Of a stretch of DNA of 64,000 nucleotides, positions 1 to 7,876 are shown piece by piece. Made by a program: the position numbers and the translations under genes. The DNA is from Bradyrhizobium sp. CB3481 (GTDB lineage Bacteria; Pseudomonadota; Alphaproteobacteria; Rhizobiales; Xanthobacteraceae): NCBI RefSeq assembly GCF_029714305.1, contig NZ_CP121647.1, forward strand, positions 3,864,501 through 3,928,500, in the 5' to 3' direction. Within the stretch, counting starts at the first letter, position 1. Each line of letters starts with the position of its first letter. Below the pieces are notes generated by a model. The model worked only from the letters and a program-made list of their open reading frames with translations, ran no database searches and had not been told where the DNA came from.

Positions 1-404
1 TGCCCGATCTGGCCTTTGAGCGCCGGATGGTCGGCGGCGCGGATCACCTGGGTGGGATCGGCTGGCAGCACGATGTCGCCGCCCTGATAGTTCTTGACGA
101 TCTGCGGCTTGACGTCGGCGCCGGAACAGTCCGGGGAGGTATCCATGTGCGAGCAGAAGCAGATCACCGGCACCTTCTTGTCGGAAGTGGCCGGGATGGT
201 CGCATAGACATAGCCGTGCCCGTCGAGATGGGCGTCGGTAAGCCCCAGCGCCTGCAGCTCCGACGCCAGCAGGCGGCCGAGATTCTTCTGCTTCTCGGTG
301 GAAGGGCAGCTCGGCGAATTCGGGTCGGACTGGGTGTCAATCACGACATAGCGCAGGAAACGCTCGGTGACGTCGTGGGTGAAGGCGAGGGAGGAAGCGG
401 GCAT
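1..404 (-). CDS. pepT: Peptidase T (tripeptide aminopeptidase), N-terminal part, cut by window edge
   Basis: About 134 N-terminal residues are visible; the rest lies beyond base 1. The peptide has the M20-family peptidase T start pattern: a RFLRYVVIDTQSD segment, a PSTEKQ segment, then CSHMDTSPDCSG followed by KPQIVKNYQGGDI. The His and Asp of SHMDTSPD belong to the metal-binding site of the family. PepT removes N-terminal residues from tripeptides in the cytoplasm using two zinc ions. The start at 404 is the first ATG of the frame and is followed immediately by conserved sequence; only a weak GGA-type ribosome site precedes it. It lies 85 bases downstream of the HU gene on the same strand. 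Family identity is clear from the motifs; completeness cannot be judged. Confidence 0.9.
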   Translation of the reverse strand, partial: MPASSLAFTHDVTERFLRYVVIDTQSDPNSPSCPSTEKQKNLGRLLASELQALGLTDAHLDGHGYVYATIPATSDKKVPVICFCSHMDTSPDCSGADVKPQIVKNYQGGDIVLPADPTQVIRAADHPALKGQIG

Positions 405-489
405 GACGATCCGGAAAAAGTAAGCGACAGGAAGGCTCTATAGCAGAAAGTGCCGCGCCGGGCGGAACCACTATTCCGCTACCGATGCC

Positions 490-789
490 TCAGATCGCTT
501 CCTTGAGTTCCTTGACCGGACGGAAGGTGACCTTCTTGCTGGCCTTGATCGGAAGCGGTTCCCCGGTGGCGGGGTTGCGGCCCATGCGGGCGGCGCGCTT
601 GCGGACCTGGAGGATGCCGAGCCCGACGATCCTGATCCGGTCGCCCTTCTTCAGGTGCCTCGTGATGGTGTCGACCATGTCGGTCAGAAACGCCTCGGCG
701 GCCTTCTTCGATAATTCATGGGGCTCGGCGAGCGCGGCGGCCAGATGCTTGAGGGTGATGGTGGCCGGAGCCGCTGCCTTCTTCGCCAT
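490..789 (-). CDS. HU/IHF-family DNA-binding protein
   Basis: 99 residues, the usual HU size plus a short Lys/Ala-rich N-terminus. The second half carries the family arm signature: GDRIRIVGLG, then RAARMGRNPATGEPL, then IKASKKVTFRPVKELK. It should bind DNA as a dimer and bend it as a nucleoid protein. The frame stays open upstream to 942, but the ATG at 789 is preferred because a GGAG ribosome site lies about ten bases before it and the family homology starts just after it. It points towards pepT, with which it could be co-transcribed. A perfect palindrome lies 98 bases upstream of the start. It could be HU, IHF-like or a divergent nucleoid protein; the subfamily is uncertain. Confidence 0.88.
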   Translation of the reverse strand: MAKKAAAPATITLKHLAAALAEPHELSKKAAEAFLTDMVDTITRHLKKGDRIRIVGLGILQVRKRAARMGRNPATGEPLPIKASKKVTFRPVKELKEAI

Positions 790-886
790 GTCTGGCTTCT
801 CCTCGTTGCCGGGAATAACTTCTGAGCGCGTTTGGCGCGCCGGAAATGCCTCGTGGGGTGACGTGAAACCCCTGAAATCCACGGAG

Positions 887-900
887 GGTTTCATGAAACC
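887..900. promoter_or_regulatory. Perfect 14-bp palindrome upstream of the HU-like gene
   Basis: GGTTTCATGAAACC is its own reverse complement and lies in the 280-base gap between the HU-like gene (minus) and tRNA-Asp (plus). A related GTGAAACCCC lies close by at about 873. It could be an operator for the HU-like gene; no regulator is indicated. The rest of the gap shows nothing clear except the tRNA promoter. Confidence 0.25.
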
Positions 901-1002
901 GGGATGATGCCGGGCTTTAACGATTCGATAAATTGCCGCCACCGCGGTTTTGCCCCGAAAACAGGCCGTTATTCGTGTCTGGTGCGGATATTCGCAACGT
1001 CC

Positions 1003-1031
1003 TTGACTAAGCGGAAGCGGCCCTTTATGCC
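1003..1031 (+). promoter_or_regulatory. Possible promoter of tRNA-Asp
   Basis: TTGACT at 1003-1008 matches the -35 consensus at five of six positions. TATGCC follows at 17-base spacing, or TTTATG at 15. The 5' end of the tRNA is about 40 bases downstream. The -35 is good; the -10 is weak. Confidence 0.45.
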
Positions 1032-1069
1032 CTCGGTCCTGCGCGGATCAGGATCTGATTACGGCATCC

Positions 1070-1146
1070 GCGGGAGTAGCTCAGTTGGTTAGAGCGCCGC
1101 CCTGTCACGGCGGAGGCCGCGGGTTCGAGTCCCGTCTCTCGCGCCA
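1070..1146 (+). tRNA. tRNA-Asp (anticodon GTC)
   Basis: 77 bases fold into a complete cloverleaf. The acceptor stem is GCGGGAG with CTCTCGC (one G-U pair), and the D arm is GCTC/GAGC. The anticodon stem is CCGCC/GGCGG around loop CTGTCAC, which gives anticodon GTC. The T arm carries TTCGAGT. Discriminator G and an encoded CCA end at 1146. A strong intrinsic terminator starts 45 bases downstream. Confidence 0.97.
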
Positions 1147-1190
1147 TTTCTCGATGGCTTGATACTAGTCTCCCGAAGACCGCCGCAAAC

Positions 1191-1220
1191 AAAAAGGCCG
1201 CCCCGAAGGCGGCCGTTTTT
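1191..1220. terminator. Bidirectional intrinsic terminator
   Basis: Stem GGCCGCC (1196-1202) and GGCGGCC (1208-1214) with loop CCGAA, flanked by five A on the left and five T on the right. It therefore works in both directions: for tRNA-Asp from the left and for the small minus-strand gene at 1243-1437 from the right. Confidence 0.85.
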
Positions 1221-1242
1221 ATTCCGATCGCTTCGATATCGA

Positions 1243-1437
1243 TTAACGAACCGTCGAGGTGCTCGAGCTGGTGACGACCACCGGCTTGCCGGCCTTCACG
1301 ACCTGGGCGGTCTGCTCGTAATTCGCGCCGGTCCGGGCGGTGATGCCGAAGGCGGCAACCGCAATGCCTGCCACCAGCGCGACGACCACGATCTTCAAAT
1401 GGGTAGCGCGATCTGCCGAATGAATGGAGTGGTTCAT
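1243..1437 (-). CDS. Small single-pass membrane protein, unknown function
   Basis: 64 residues. A charged N-terminus (NHSIHSADRATHLK) is followed by one hydrophobic helix, IVVVALVAGIAVAAFGI, at about residues 16-32. A polar tail ends in a run of valine, serine and threonine. The ATG at 1437 has a GGGAGG ribosome site at good spacing, so it is preferred over the longer open frame reaching 1587. I recognise the general type of rhizobial one-helix protein but no named family. Its 3' end faces the tRNA gene across a shared two-way terminator. A CRP-like palindrome lies 136 bases upstream of its start. Confidence 0.65.
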   Translation of the reverse strand: MNHSIHSADRATHLKIVVVALVAGIAVAAFGITARTGANYEQTAQVVKAGKPVVVTSSSTSTVR

Positions 1438-1572
1438 AATATGCCTCCCGGACGCCTTTGACGTCCTGTGTTGGCGAGAGAAGTACGCCGCGTGTGTTTC
1501 AGGATCGTTTCGCGGTTTCGGCAAAATGGTTTCATTCGGCCGGTTTTTTGGCCGGTTTCTTGCCAAATCATC

Positions 1573-1588
1573 CGTGATGTAGATCACA
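1573..1588. promoter_or_regulatory. CRP-like inverted repeat
   Basis: CGTGA-TGTAGA-TCACA matches the CRP consensus TGTGA-N6-TCACA at nine of ten positions and contains the exact inverted repeat GTGAT-GTAG-ATCAC. It sits in the 252-base gap upstream of the small membrane-protein gene (start 1437, minus strand), far enough away to act on an upstream promoter. It lacks the TTG half-sites of FNR/FixK boxes. The rest of the gap shows only a hairpin at 1675-1700 that overlaps the end of the MFS gene. Confidence 0.4.
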
Positions 1589-1689
1589 TACGGGCGTGTA
1601 GCCGGCGTCGATGCGGGCCAGCCGGAAGGCCTGGCGTGATAAAAACAGCAATAAAAACAAGATTTAAGCTGGAAGGGCGAGCCTTTGTT

Positions 1690-2982
1690 TCAGCTCGCCC
1701 GCTCGATATCGCCGCGGATCGACCGGGCGGCCCAGATGAAAAGCAGCGCGCCGACCGTGGAGGTGACCGCGGCGGAGAGCAGCGAATACCGCACGGCCTC
1801 GGCGCCAAAATCGTTCTTCATGATGTCGTTGAGCATGCCGACCGCGAGCGGGCCGATACCTTGGCCGAAGCCGGCGGCGGTGAGCAGCATGATGGCGGAG
1901 GCCAGCGCCCGCATGCTGGGTTTGGCGACGGTCTGCGCGATCGCGAAGATCGGGCCGAGCTGGAAGCCGACCAGGAACGAGGTCGCCGCCAGCGTCGCCA
2001 CCATCGTGGTGAAATCAGGTGTCAGCATGCACAGCGCAAACACCGGCCCGGCGAGGCCCGAGGTGACCGCAGGCGCCCACAACTTCCAGCGATCGTCGCG
2101 GCGGCTGATCTGGGCGACGACGACCCCGCCGAGCAATGTGCCGGCGATGCCGCACAGTCCCTTGAAGGTGCCGGCATAGGTGCCGATCTCGGCGCTGGAG
2201 AGGTGATGCACGCGCGCCAGGAACGGCGGAATCCAGGCCGAGGTCGCGTAGTTGGTGTAGGTGGTGAGACAAAAGCCGACCAGCAGGATGACGAAGGTCT
2301 GCTGCGAGGCGAGGAAGGAAAGCGTCGGCCCGAACGGCTCCGGCGTGAACGTCTCGGCCATCGCACCGCGCTTCGGCTCGGACACCGTCAGCCACAATAT
2401 CGCGGCCAGCGCGAGGCCGGGCAGGCCGGCGACATAGAACGCCATCCGCCAGCCATAGTACTGGTTGACGTAGCCGCCGATGAAATAGCCGAGGAAGACG
2501 CCGAGATAGGTGCCGATGGCATAGATGCCGAGCGCGCGCGGGCGCTCGTTCTTGCTGAAGAGGTCGGCGATGATCGATTGCGAGGCTGGCGTGCCGCCGG
2601 ATTCGCCGATCCCGACGCCGATCCGTGCCAGCGCCAGTGTCGCCACGCTTTGCGCCATGCCGCAGAACACCGTCATCGCGCTCCAGAATGCCAGCGCGAT
2701 CGAGACGATGTTGCGGCGGTTGAAGCGGTCGGCAATGCGCGCGATGGGAATGCCCAGCACCGAATAGAACAGCACGAAGCCGAAGCCCGCGAGCAGGCCC
2801 ATCGTGGTGTCGCTGAGCGCAAACTCCTTTTTGATTGGCTCGATCAGGACGTTGAAGATGGTGCGGTCGAGGAAGTTCAGCGCATAGACGGTGGTGAGCA
2901 GCGCCAGCACGTAATAGCGCCGGATCGACGGCCGGGCAGTGGCTTCGTTCTGCAGGGTGACCTGCGGCGCGACATCGACCAT
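1690..2982 (-). CDS. MFS transporter
   Basis: 430 residues with the 12-helix pattern of the major facilitator superfamily. Helix 1 carries YALNFLDRTIFNVL. The helix 2-3 loop carries GIPIARIADRFNRRNI, the superfamily D-R-x-x-R signature. A GIGESGGTPASQS segment follows, as in sugar-acid and aromatic-acid type carriers. The ATG at 2982 is preceded by a G-rich ribosome site. The same frame stays open upstream to 4227, antisense to the next gene, but that part has no transporter features. It follows the Rieske oxygenase gene by 38 bases on the same strand, so the two probably form one operon for uptake and oxidation of the same compound. A GGGCGAGC/GCTCGCCC stem (1675-1700) spans its stop but has no T-run. 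The substrate is unknown. Confidence 0.85.
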   Translation of the reverse strand: MVDVAPQVTLQNEATARPSIRRYYVLALLTTVYALNFLDRTIFNVLIEPIKKEFALSDTTMGLLAGFGFVLFYSVLGIPIARIADRFNRRNIVSIALAFWSAMTVFCGMAQSVATLALARIGVGIGESGGTPASQSIIADLFSKNERPRALGIYAIGTYLGVFLGYFIGGYVNQYYGWRMAFYVAGLPGLALAAILWLTVSEPKRGAMAETFTPEPFGPTLSFLASQQTFVILLVGFCLTTYTNYATSAWIPPFLARVHHLSSAEIGTYAGTFKGLCGIAGTLLGGVVVAQISRRDDRWKLWAPAVTSGLAGPVFALCMLTPDFTTMVATLAATSFLVGFQLGPIFAIAQTVAKPSMRALASAIMLLTAAGFGQGIGPLAVGMLNDIMKNDFGAEAVRYSLLSAAVTSTVGALLFIWAARSIRGDIERAS

Positions 2983-3020
2983 GCTTCCCCCCCGATGTTT
3001 GTTTTTTTGACCGGCCGCCT

Positions 3021-4205
3021 TCAGGCGTCGCGGATGAAATTGCCTGCCTCGAACTCGACCGGCGGCCCATTTGAATCGAAGGAGACGCCGATCGGGTCGC
3101 GTCCCGCAGCGATCGCTTCCAATTGGTCGCTGAGCATCCGGCGGATCATCAGGATGCCGCGGTCGCTCTGGCCGAAATGCTCTTCGGAATGGATCGTCAT
3201 CGGGCCCTGGCCGACCTGCGCCTCGTAATCCCCGGGGAATTGCTGGTGCTCCCGTTCGGTCATGTCCCACCAGAACTTGCCGTTGAATTTGGAGCGCATG
3301 CGGCCGATGTCGCCTGAATTCTTGACGCGGCCGGCGACATAGATGCGGAACGAGGTGTCGTCGATCGGCAGCGTCCAGCCGATCGACTCGATGCGGGCGA
3401 ATTGCGCAACACGCGGGTTCGGCACGACACGCAGCGTGGGGAGGGCGGCTTCCGTGACGCGGTAAAATACCTTGCCGTCGTCCTGGTGCCGGATCGAGCG
3501 CACGGTGACGCCGCGCGGCGACATCTCGAACTTCACCTCCGGCATCGACGCCATCAAGGTGGTGAATTGCGGGCCTGAGAACGAGCCGTGCAGCACCGGC
3601 ACGTGATAGGGATCGACCACGTTTTCGAAATGCTGCAGCCAGTTGCAGGGAATGATCGCAGGTCCGCCGCCGCCGATCGATGAGTCGTCCGCCTCGACGA
3701 ACTCGCCTTCGTCCATGTTTTCCAGGCATTCGTAGCGCGGCAGCACCGGCTTTTTCTCTGCCGGGCCGAGATAGGCGAAGATCAGGCCGTAGCGCTCCTC
3801 CAGCGGATACCAGGGCTGGCGCACTTTGTCCTTGAACAGGCCGCCTTCGGGCTCGCAGGGCTGTTCGAGGCAGTGGCCCTCGGTGCCGAACTTCCAGCCG
3901 TGATAGCAGCAGCGGATGCCGTCTTCCTCGACCTTGCCGTAATAAAGCGTGGTGCCGCGATGGCAGCAGCGCGCGTGCAGCAGGCCAGCGCGGCCGCTTC
4001 CATCGCGAAACAGCACGAGGTCTTCGCCGAGCACGCGCACTTTTCTGGGGATATCGGTGGCGTCGGAAACGAGGCCGACCGGGTGCCAGTAGCGCCGCAG
4101 CAATTCGCCCATCGGTGTGCCGCGGCCGACCGAGGTCAGCTCGGTCCGGGTGCTGGACGGCTTCATGGCGTAGCCGGTCCCGAGATCGCGCGGCGTGATG
4201 GTCAT
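3021..4205 (-). CDS. Rieske non-heme iron ring-hydroxylating oxygenase, catalytic subunit
   Basis: 394 residues. The N-terminal Rieske domain has Cys80, His82, Cys99 and His102, the C-x-H-x16-C-x2-H spacing that binds a 2Fe-2S cluster. The catalytic domain has NWLQHFENVVDPYH followed by VPVLH: Asp198 as electron bridge, His201 and His206 as iron ligands. This layout matches phthalate 4,5-dioxygenase and related mononuclear oxygenases, which hydroxylate or demethylate aromatic substrates. ATG 4205 has a GGAGGAA site; an upstream in-frame start at 4286 would overlap the palindromic operator and is rejected. The MFS gene follows and the MarR gene is divergent. No ferredoxin reductase is adjacent, so electrons must come from a partner encoded elsewhere. 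The substrate is not predictable. Confidence 0.9.
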   Translation of the reverse strand: MTITPRDLGTGYAMKPSSTRTELTSVGRGTPMGELLRRYWHPVGLVSDATDIPRKVRVLGEDLVLFRDGSGRAGLLHARCCHRGTTLYYGKVEEDGIRCCYHGWKFGTEGHCLEQPCEPEGGLFKDKVRQPWYPLEERYGLIFAYLGPAEKKPVLPRYECLENMDEGEFVEADDSSIGGGGPAIIPCNWLQHFENVVDPYHVPVLHGSFSGPQFTTLMASMPEVKFEMSPRGVTVRSIRHQDDGKVFYRVTEAALPTLRVVPNPRVAQFARIESIGWTLPIDDTSFRIYVAGRVKNSGDIGRMRSKFNGKFWWDMTEREHQQFPGDYEAQVGQGPMTIHSEEHFGQSDRGILMIRRMLSDQLEAIAAGRDPIGVSFDSNGPPVEFEAGNFIRDA

Positions 4206-4257
4206 CCGTTTCCTCCCGCCACGGCATTGGCGCCGCGGTCGTTGATCTATTCCAGGC

Positions 4258-4286
4258 AGTGAAAGCACAATCGATGACAATGTCAA
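4258..4286 (-). promoter_or_regulatory. Promoter of the oxygenase-MFS operon
   Basis: On the minus strand a perfect -35 TTGACA lies at 4286-4281. TTCACT at 4263-4258 follows after 17 bases and is a weak -10. The start codon at 4205 is about 50 bases further on. The -35 lies inside the palindrome at 4271-4289. Confidence 0.5.
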
Positions 4287-4289
4287 CGA
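4271..4289. promoter_or_regulatory. Putative MarR operator
   Basis: TCGaTGACAaTGTCAaCGA is an inverted repeat with eight of nine pairs matched around a central base; the core TGACA-a-TGTCA is perfect. Its length and symmetry fit a winged-helix MarR dimer. It lies between the divergent oxygenase and MarR genes and covers the -35 hexamer of the oxygenase operon, so binding would block that promoter. Confidence 0.65.
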
Positions 4290-4395
4290 ATTTCGATTAG
4301 CATATCCAATGGCCCTATTCGGCGGTCTTATTCGCGGGGGCTCACGGGAAGCATCGGCCTTGGCACCGGGCCGCTTTGTTGGCAGAGGTTTGCAA

Positions 4396-4908
4396 ATGAG
4401 CCGGAAGCTGGAAAAAAAGACGGCGGCTTCGCCTGCGGACGATGTCGCGGAGCTGGCGCCGATAACCGCAATGATGTCGTCGCGGCTGATGGTGCTGGCG
4501 AACGTGCTGAAGCGCGGCGCGATCCTGCGCTACAAGCGGCTGACAGGGCTGTCCTCGGTGGAGTTCGGCCTGGTCGCCTCGCTCGGACGGCGGCCGCCGA
4601 TGAGCGTGATACGGCTCGCCGAAGCGGTTGGCATGGACAAGGGGCAGATCAGCCGGGCGCTGGCGGAACTGGTCGCGCGCAAGCTGGTCGCCAAGGAGGT
4701 CAACCCGCGGGATAACCGCGAGACGCTGGTCTGCCTCACCAAGGCCGGGCTGGCTGCGCATGACGCCATTGTGGCGGGCGCGCAGGAGCGCAATCGGCGG
4801 CTCCTGGAACAGCTCGGCGAGGACGAGGTGGCGGTGCTGCTCGACCAGATCGATCGGCTCACCGATACGGCCGCCCAGATGCTCACGGACGAGAAGCATT
4901 TGAACTGA
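4396..4908 (+). CDS. MarR-family transcriptional regulator
   Basis: 170 residues. The centre holds the MarR winged helix: GLSSVEFGLVASLG, then MSVIRLAEAVGMDKGQISRALAELVARKLV, then VNPRDNRETLVCLT for the wing. The C-terminal helices form the dimer interface. The ATG at 4396 has a CAGAGG site nine bases before it; upstream in-frame starts from 4309 would run the coding region close to the operator. It is divergent from the Rieske oxygenase-MFS operon, the usual arrangement for a ligand-responsive repressor, with a palindrome in the shared promoter. The probable effector is the oxygenase substrate or its product, an inference from position. Confidence 0.88.
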   Translation: MSRKLEKKTAASPADDVAELAPITAMMSSRLMVLANVLKRGAILRYKRLTGLSSVEFGLVASLGRRPPMSVIRLAEAVGMDKGQISRALAELVARKLVAKEVNPRDNRETLVCLTKAGLAAHDAIVAGAQERNRRLLEQLGEDEVAVLLDQIDRLTDTAAQMLTDEKHLN

Positions 4909-4949
4909 AATTTGGGCACCATTCCGCCGGCCCTGCGTTGATCGGGAGA

Positions 4950-4981
4950 GGCAGGAACGCAACACTTTTTGGTGTTCTGCC
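4950..4981 (+). terminator. Possible hairpin after the MarR gene
   Basis: GGCAGGAAC (4950-4958) can pair with GTTCTGCC (4974-4981) with one bulged G. The T-run lies in the loop, not after the stem, so termination is uncertain. The remaining bases up to nuoA (5108) contain AT-rich AATAAT at 5054 but no convincing paired promoter. Confidence 0.3.
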
Positions 4982-5107
4982 GACGCATCGGGGGCAGGTC
5001 GGGGCGTCAGGGCGGCTCGTCTTGCGCCCTCTGTTGCGCTGCGCTAAGCCAAGAATAATTCCAATCCAACGAATCTGCGGTCGAAATCCGCGGGAAAAGG
5101 CACGCCG

Positions 5108-5473
5108 ATGTCCGGCATCCTGCAGAACTATCTTCCACTTGTCGTGTTTATCGGGGTGGCGAGCCTGATCGGTCTGGCGCTCCTGGTCGCCCCGTTCCTG
5201 GTCGCGTTCCAGCAGCCGGATCCGGAGAAACTCTCCGCCTATGAATGCGGATTCAACGCATTCGACGACGCCCGCATGAAGTTCGACGTCCGCTTCTACC
5301 TGGTCGCGATCCTCTTCATCATTTTCGACCTCGAAGTGGCGTTTCTATTCCCGTGGGCGGTCGCGTTCGGCAAGCTCGGTGCCACCGGCTTCTGGTCGAT
5401 GATGGTGTTTCTGGCCGTCCTCACGGTCGGCTTTGCTTATGAGTGGAAGAAAGGCGCGCTCGAATGGGATTGA
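5108..5473 (+). CDS. nuoA: NADH:quinone oxidoreductase subunit A
   Basis: 121 residues with three membrane helices, the normal size for NuoA. After helix 1 the conserved loop [25 protein letters not shown] contains the NuoA/ND3 signature (Y-E-C-G and the following F-D-x-R-x-x-F). This loop sits at the quinone-site junction between membrane and peripheral arms of complex I. It is the first gene of the operon and overlaps nuoB by ten bases. The promoter must lie in 4909-5107, but I could not place it confidently. Confidence 0.96.
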   Translation: MSGILQNYLPLVVFIGVASLIGLALLVAPFLVAFQQPDPEKLSAYECGFNAFDDARMKFDVRFYLVAILFIIFDLEVAFLFPWAVAFGKLGATGFWSMMVFLAVLTVGFAYEWKKGALEWD

Positions 5474-6054
5474 GCCAGACAATAAAAGGCTCTTCGCCTG
5501 ATATCGCGCAGGCGCCGAAGGGCATTCTTGATCCCTCGACCGGCAAGCCGGTCGGGGCCAATGATCCGTTTTTTCTCGAGGTCAATCACGAGCTGTCCGA
5601 CAAGGGCTTCTTCGTTGCCGCTGCCGACGACCTGATCACCTGGGCGCGCACCGGCTCGCTGATGTGGATGACGTTCGGTCTCGCCTGCTGCGCGGTCGAG
5701 ATGATGCAGGTGTCGATGCCGCGCTACGACGTCGAGCGTTTCGGCTTTGCGCCACGCGCCTCGCCGCGGCAGTCCGACGTCATGATCGTGGCGGGTACCC
5801 TGACCAACAAGATGGCGCCGGCGCTGCGCAAGGTCTACGACCAGATGCCCGAGCCGCGCTACGTGATCTCGATGGGCTCGTGCGCCAATGGCGGCGGCTA
5901 CTATCACTATTCCTACTCGGTCGTGCGCGGCTGTGACCGTATCGTGCCGATCGACATCTACGTGCCCGGATGTCCGCCGACGGCGGAGGCGCTGCTCTAC
6001 GGCATATTGCTGCTGCAGAAGAAGATCCGCCGCATCGGGACCATCGAACGCTAA
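5464..6054 (+). CDS. nuoB: NADH:quinone oxidoreductase subunit B (N2 cluster)
   Basis: 196 residues. The four ligands of terminal 4Fe-4S cluster N2 are present: adjacent Cys75-Cys76 in [10 protein letters not shown], Cys140 in [10 protein letters not shown], and Cys170 in YVPGCPP. NuoB passes electrons from the iron-sulfur chain to quinone in the peripheral arm, at the interface with NuoD. The ATG at 5464 overlaps the end of nuoA and is preferred over one seven codons upstream, because an AAGG ribosome site fits it. Translational coupling with nuoA is likely. Confidence 0.97.
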   Translation: MGLSQTIKGSSPDIAQAPKGILDPSTGKPVGANDPFFLEVNHELSDKGFFVAAADDLITWARTGSLMWMTFGLACCAVEMMQVSMPRYDVERFGFAPRASPRQSDVMIVAGTLTNKMAPALRKVYDQMPEPRYVISMGSCANGGGYYHYSYSVVRGCDRIVPIDIYVPGCPPTAEALLYGILLLQKKIRRIGTIER

Positions 6055-6065
6055 GGTTTTAGGTA

Positions 6066-6677
6066 ATGGACGACGGCAAGCTCGAGGCCCTTGGGCAGAC
6101 GATTGTTAGCGCGCTTGGCGGTGCGGCCACGGCCCATGCGGTCGCGTTCAAACAGCTCACCATTACGGTCGATGCGGCGAAAATCGTCGAAGTGATGAAG
6201 CACCTGCGCGACGATCCCGCGCTGCGCTTCGTCAACATCATCGATGTCACCGCGGTGGACTATCCGGCCCGCGAGAAGCGTTTCGACGTGGTCTATCATC
6301 TGTTGTCGCCGACCCTGAACGAGCGCATCCGCGTCCGCGCCGAGGCCGACGAGACCACGCAGGTGCCCTCGATCATCGACGTGTTTCCCGGCGCCGACTG
6401 GTTCGAGCGCGAGACCTACGATCTCTACGGCGTGATCTTCACGGGCCATCCCGACATGCGCCGGCTCTTGACCGATTACGGCTTCGACGGCCATCCGCTG
6501 CGCAAGGACTTTCCGCTCACCGGCTTCGTCGAAGTCCGCTACGACGACCAGGAGAAGCGGGTGCTCTACGAGCCCGTCCGCCTCAACCAGGAATTCCGCA
6601 AATTCGATTTCCTCTCGCCTTGGGAAGGCGCGGACTATCCGCTTCCCGGCGATGAGAAGGCTGAGCCGAAGGCCTGA
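6066..6677 (+). CDS. nuoC: NADH:quinone oxidoreductase subunit C
   Basis: 203 residues, a separate NuoC rather than the fused NuoCD of enterobacteria. The family signature [38 protein letters not shown] is present near residues 115-155 in shorter recognisable blocks ([30 protein letters not shown]). It is part of the hydrophilic connecting fragment of complex I and has no cofactor. An AAGG-type ribosome site lies ahead of ATG 6066, eleven bases after nuoB. nuoD follows two bases after its stop. Confidence 0.96.
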   Translation: MDDGKLEALGQTIVSALGGAATAHAVAFKQLTITVDAAKIVEVMKHLRDDPALRFVNIIDVTAVDYPAREKRFDVVYHLLSPTLNERIRVRAEADETTQVPSIIDVFPGADWFERETYDLYGVIFTGHPDMRRLLTDYGFDGHPLRKDFPLTGFVEVRYDDQEKRVLYEPVRLNQEFRKFDFLSPWEGADYPLPGDEKAEPKA

Positions 6678-6679
6678 CC

Positions 6680-7876
6680 ATGAACGAGCAAAGCCAGAAC
6701 CTCCGTAATTTTACGATCAACTTTGGGCCGCAACACCCGGCGGCACACGGCGTGCTTCGTTTGGTCCTCGAATTGGACGGCGAAGTGGTCGAGCGTGTCG
6801 ATCCGCATATCGGTCTCTTGCATCGCGGCACCGAGAAGCTGATCGAAGCGAAGACCTATCTGCAGGCGATCCCGTATTTCGATCGTCTGGACTACGTCGC
6901 GCCGATGAACCAGGAGCATGCATTCTGCCTGGCGGCGGAAAAGCTGCTCGGCATCACGGTGCCGCGTCGCGGCCAATTGATTCGTGTGCTCTATTGCGAG
7001 ATCGGCCGCATCCTGTCGCATCTGCTCAATGTGACGACGCAGGCGATGGACGTCGGCGCGCTCACCCCGCCGCTGTGGGGCTTCGAGGAGCGCGAAAAGC
7101 TGATGCAATTTTACGAGCGCGCCTCCGGCTCTCGTATGCATGCGGCCTATTTCCGCGTCGGCGGCGTGCACCAGGATCTGCCGCAGAAGCTGATCGACGA
7201 TATCGACGCCTGGTGCGAACCGTTCCTGCAGGTCGTCGCCGATCTCGACACACTGCTGACCGGCAACCGCATCTTCAAGCAGCGCAACGTCGACATCGGC
7301 GTGGTGTCGCTGAAGGAAGCCTGGGAATGGGGCTTTTCAGGCGTGATGGTGCGCGGCTCGGGCGCCGCCTGGGATCTGCGCAAGGCGCAGCCCTATGAGT
7401 GCTACGCCGAAATGGATTTCGATATCCCGATCGGTAAGAACGGCGACTGCTACGATCGTTATTTGATCCGCATGGAAGAGATGCGCCAGTCCGTGCGCAT
7501 CATGAAGCAGTGCATCGCCAAGCTGAACTCGCCTGACGGGCAGGGCCCGGTCGTGGTCGAGGACAACAAGATCGCGCCGCCCCGCCGCGGCGAGATGAAG
7601 CGGTCGATGGAAGCGCTGATCCATCACTTCAAGCTCTATACCGAAGGCGTGCACGTGCCGGCCGGCGAGGTCTACGCCGCAGTGGAAGCGCCGAAGGGCG
7701 AGTTCGGCGTCTATCTGGTTTCCGACGGCAGCAACAAGCCCTACAAGTGCAAGATCCGCGCGCCGGGATTTGCCCATCTGCAGGCGATGCATCACATCTG
7801 CAAGGGCCATCTGCTCGCCGACGTCTCGGCCATTCTCGGCTCGCTCGACATCGTGTTCGGAGAGGTCGATCGGTGA
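6680..7876 (+). CDS. nuoD: NADH:quinone oxidoreductase subunit D (49-kDa)
   Basis: 398 residues, standard for the unfused NuoD. The start carries [21 protein letters not shown], where the loop His residues help form the quinone pocket. [12 protein letters not shown] and the C-terminal GEVDR-type end are also present. The fold descends from NiFe-hydrogenase large subunits without the metal centre. Its TGA overlaps the ATG of the methyltransferase gene that follows (TGATG), so that gene is probably translated with nuoD. Typical complex I operons run straight from nuoD to nuoE; here a foreign-looking gene intervenes. Confidence 0.97.
   Translation: MNEQSQNLRNFTINFGPQHPAAHGVLRLVLELDGEVVERVDPHIGLLHRGTEKLIEAKTYLQAIPYFDRLDYVAPMNQEHAFCLAAEKLLGITVPRRGQLIRVLYCEIGRILSHLLNVTTQAMDVGALTPPLWGFEEREKLMQFYERASGSRMHAAYFRVGGVHQDLPQKLIDDIDAWCEPFLQVVADLDTLLTGNRIFKQRNVDIGVVSLKEAWEWGFSGVMVRGSGAAWDLRKAQPYECYAEMDFDIPIGKNGDCYDRYLIRMEEMRQSVRIMKQCIAKLNSPDGQGPVVVEDNKIAPPRRGEMKRSMEALIHHFKLYTEGVHVPAGEVYAAVEAPKGEFGVYLVSDGSNKPYKCKIRAPGFAHLQAMHHICKGHLLADVSAILGSLDIVFGEVDR

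Noticed and set aside
2983..4227. Upstream extension of the MFS reading frame to 845 residues on the minus strand
   Set aside because: The extension overlaps the Rieske gene in another frame of the same strand and is Arg/Pro-rich noise; the MFS start at 2982 has a ribosome site and begins the first helix.
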